From assembly GCF_006575665.1 (NCBI RefSeq), contig NZ_CP041253.1, forward strand, positions 1,803,501 to 1,867,500: 64,000 bases of DNA, in the 5' to 3' direction. Positions within the stretch are counted from its first letter, which is position 1. Every line of letters begins with the position of its first letter. The position numbers were made by a program, and so were the translations under genes. The notes beneath the pieces were generated by a model. That model had not been told where the DNA came from. It searched no databases and was given only the letters and a program-made list of their open reading frames with translations. The DNA comes from Echinicola soli. Its GTDB lineage: Bacteria; Bacteroidota; Bacteroidia; Cytophagales; Cyclobacteriaceae. Positions 62,901 to 64,000 of this stretch are shown here, piece after piece.

Positions 62901-63072
62901 CAACGAAAAATTGCTTTCCGGAGCAAGGGTTTATATGACAGCGGAGAACTTCTTTGGTGGGGACAAGTACACTGGTGGATTTAACCCCGAGGCGGTAAAT
63001 AGCGACGGGGATGATTATGGTGCATTTCCACTGTCCAAATCAATTGTGTTTGGTGTCAACCTGAAGTTTTAA
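59902..63072 (+). CDS. susC: SusC/RagA-family TonB-linked outer-membrane transporter
   Basis: 1,056 residues. Signal region (about 1-30), carboxypeptidase-like domain (ITGTVISSEDNLPLPGVSIL ... FSSIGFETQEI, about 55-125), plug with GEVVVVGYGTQKKANITGAI (TonB box), VRVKQTTGVPGQGFDIQIRGVGS, PLYVIDGFPLEA and NDIESIQVLKDAAAAAIYGSRAANGV, the SusC hallmark, then a barrel ending VFGVNLKF. Forms the channel of a SusCD pair importing a rhamnose-containing oligosaccharide (inference). 18 bp before susD. Confidence 0.95.
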   Translation: MKRQLTLKNPWQKRALLFMSMAYGAVANAEEIPFPSGHLVNDDLEITINNLEKEITGTVISSEDNLPLPGVSILLKGTGRGTVTDIDGRFTLEVPDEGAVLTFSSIGFETQEITVGSQTTLNVTLQVDMQQLGEVVVVGYGTQKKANITGAIAQMEPENLTERPIQRVDQALVGQMAGVRVKQTTGVPGQGFDIQIRGVGSITANSQPLYVIDGFPLEAAGGNPMDNISPNDIESIQVLKDAAAAAIYGSRAANGVVMINTKSGKSGKAQISLNSYVGVNETVKKLDVLGPTEWIDRATEMINTQWEQSGEGRSAAQSLEEREAILGGFDRNYMYDERWMMEGYPGLMLVDWQDHLFRKGIVQNYQLNASGGNESVKYFISGDYLDQEGIAVGLDYKRYSARANVEVQASNKLKFGLNLNPSYSALNDPGVEGKDAITHTTVGMAPVVEADAGLNTGVGDTPLYTWASSRLSPIAYAKGRLNETTIFRNLATAYGQYDFIEGLAFKTTLNVDNVDQQNKNYTPAPVTRNKQTTGGFNGYRKLTFVNENTLTFDRSFDEVHNLNAVIGMSYNFNKRNTYTMGGNFDVEGITTLNAAVINAGSTNTTETQSTLLSYFGRVQYDYKGKYLISASARRDGSSRFGDETKWGFFPSVSLGWRLSDEEFMKDMSLISDLKIRGSWGLSGNNGIGDYSHIATLDFANYSYGGALNNGLIPGNFPNPGLGWEESEMMNVGLDLGVLQNRIYASFDYYTRKNTNLLLNIPVPSATGFTTALTNIGEVMNKGWELELTSRNITGQFEWTTNVNLSHNNNEVRQLGPNNTPILGGSFDINHRITMVGQPMNTLFLVQNIGILTQEEIDNGAALYGNQEEGDPQYLDANNDGVIDPDDRILSGNPNPDYIWGITNNFRYKGFDLNILVQGQWGGLIYSTFGRAMDRPGMGYVENTLGRHRNRWRSPENPGDGETGKAVSSFGRIKNTDWLYPSDYWRIRNITLGYDLGRIIANEKLLSGARVYMTAENFFGGDKYTGGFNPEAVNSDGDDYGAFPLSKSIVFGVNLKF

Positions 63073-63090
63073 CCCAAAATAACAAGAACA

Positions 63091-64000
63091 ATGAAAAAGT
63101 TGAATAAACTATATATCACGCTGATTGGTTTGGCCACTGGAGCAATGGTTTCCTGTGAAAGCAAGCTGGACCAGTCGCCCATATCTTCTATCGGCTCAAA
63201 TGCCTTTTATCAGAATGAATCAGATTTCCTGAAAGGACTTACAGGTGCTTACAATGGGCTGAATTCCTATCCGATTAATCATTTTGAATTGAGTGAAGTC
63301 CGCTCGGATAATATCTATTCCCCCGGTACCGCAGGCGTTAGGGATTACAACCTGATCAATAATTTTAATACGAATCTAGCGACAGCGGGGATTATGAATT
63401 CCACTTGGAATGGCCTGTACAATAATATTATGCGCGCCAATACCATTTTGGACAACCTAAGCCCTGATGTGCTTCCGGATGAGGCGGTGAGGAGTAGAAT
63501 TGAGGCCGAGGCGAAGTTTCTGAGAGGTTTGTACTACTTTGATCTGATCAGGTTTTACGGTAAAGTCCCGCTTTTTGACCGACCGGTGACACCATTGGAA
63601 GCATTGGAAATTCCACGCAGTCCTGTAGCGGATGTTTATGGGCTGATCATTTCAGATTTGGAATTTGCGGTTGGCAATTTGCCGGATGAATATACCAGTG
63701 CAGGCGATTTGGGACGTGCCACTTCACATGCAGCCAGAGGCATGCTGGCCAGGGTATACATGACCCGTTCTGGTACACAGCTGCATCCTGATGGCCCCGT
63801 TCTTGGTACAAACGAATGGAGTCAAGCGTTGACCCTGCTCAACGAGGTAATTAACAGTGGCCAGTTTGATTTAGTGGATAGCTATGAAGATATATTTGCT
63901 TATGACAATGAAAACAATGAGGAGATCATTTTTGATATCCAGTTTTTGAGTGGTGGACTCGGCGTAGGCGGTGAGTATGTGCAGTATCACTATCCAGAAG
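63091..64000 (+). CDS. susD: SusD/RagB-family glycan-binding lipoprotein, 3' end cut off by window
   Basis: The first 303 residues of a SusD-like lipoprotein, open to the window end. Signal and lipid Cys: LIGLATGAMVSCESKLDQSP. Canonical stretches follow: FYQNESDFLKGLTGAYNGLN, WNGLYNNIMRANTILD, AEAKFLRGLYYFDLIRFYGKVPLF and HAARGMLARVYM (TPR helices). Binds the glycan at the surface and lids the SusC channel. Shares an operon with susC. Confidence 0.95.
   Translation, partial: MKKLNKLYITLIGLATGAMVSCESKLDQSPISSIGSNAFYQNESDFLKGLTGAYNGLNSYPINHFELSEVRSDNIYSPGTAGVRDYNLINNFNTNLATAGIMNSTWNGLYNNIMRANTILDNLSPDVLPDEAVRSRIEAEAKFLRGLYYFDLIRFYGKVPLFDRPVTPLEALEIPRSPVADVYGLIISDLEFAVGNLPDEYTSAGDLGRATSHAARGMLARVYMTRSGTQLHPDGPVLGTNEWSQALTLLNEVINSGQFDLVDSYEDIFAYDNENNEEIIFDIQFLSGGLGVGGEYVQYHYPE

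Noticed and set aside
1..64000. tRNA or rRNA genes
   Set aside because: No cloverleaf with a GTTCRANNC arm and no rRNA signature was found by eye; a tRNA scan would settle this.

Overview
The window reads as a chromosomal segment of a Bacteroidota bacterium, most likely order Cytophagales, family Cyclobacteriaceae (my best guess is Echinicola or a close relative). The evidence is SusC/SusD outer-membrane proteins, a GH106 rhamnosidase, paired DUF3857 proteins, VF530 and DbpA-like proteins, a candidate TAnnTTTG promoter and AT-rich leaders with weak Shine-Dalgarno signals. Genus is inference; no rRNA gene is present to check it. I see no tRNA, rRNA or CRISPR array, and no transposase gene.

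Layout. (1) 1-2770: the end of an L-rhamnose isomerase gene and a rhamnulokinase-like FGGY kinase. (2) 3155-8671: a Tat-exported Gfo/Idh/MocA oxidoreductase, a small secreted protein, then a two-gene GMC oxidoreductase/gluconate-dehydrogenase-subunit-3-like operon; the 1-kb gap at 5228-6206 is packed with inverted repeats. (3) 9511-13585: arylesterase (tesA) divergent from an ABC ATPase-permease pair (ybbA-ybbP), the same arrangement as in Escherichia coli. (4) 13764-17529: MarR regulator with YceI, and a saccharopine/alanine-dehydrogenase-like gene overlapping deoC. (5) 17522-24307: a decayed alpha/beta hydrolase, two divergent phosphate-transporter-family genes, a MntA antitoxin gene next to a HepT toxin gene broken by two miniature elements, then tadA and superoxide dismutase. 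(6) 24626-38777: TonB-dependent receptor, MaoC hydratase, DUF3857/transglutaminase pair, DEAD-box helicase, VF530, haem-binding protein, panE-like reductase, VWA/MoxR-AAA pair, acylphosphatase. (7) 38969-46480: hybrid histidine kinase, M14 carboxypeptidase, PLDc_N mini-protein, epimerase, ClC channel. (8) 46647-47328: a 2.4-copy tandem repeat of about 283 bp. (9) 47521-52836: two paralogous GntR regulators bracketing a secreted esterase, a small membrane protein and an NCS1 permease. (10) 53320-56055: an unusual SF2 helicase with two C-terminal membrane segments, divergent from the second GntR gene and sharing with it an intergenic region that carries a pair of exactly inverted 16-bp operator-like sites. 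(11) 56163-64000: GH106 alpha-L-rhamnosidase, L-rhamnose mutarotase and a SusC/SusD pair (SusD runs off the end).

How it fits together. The two ends of the window supply a rhamnose-glycan pathway: SusCD import, GH106 cleavage, RhaM anomer conversion, RhaI isomerisation and kinase phosphorylation; the aldolase is not in the window. The GntR regulators and the NCS1 permease/esterase may belong to the same regulon, but this is inference. The items most worth follow-up are the membrane-anchored helicase with its operator pair, the HepT toxin gene that can be rebuilt almost exactly by excising two 3-bp-duplicating miniature elements, and the 283-bp tandem repeat.
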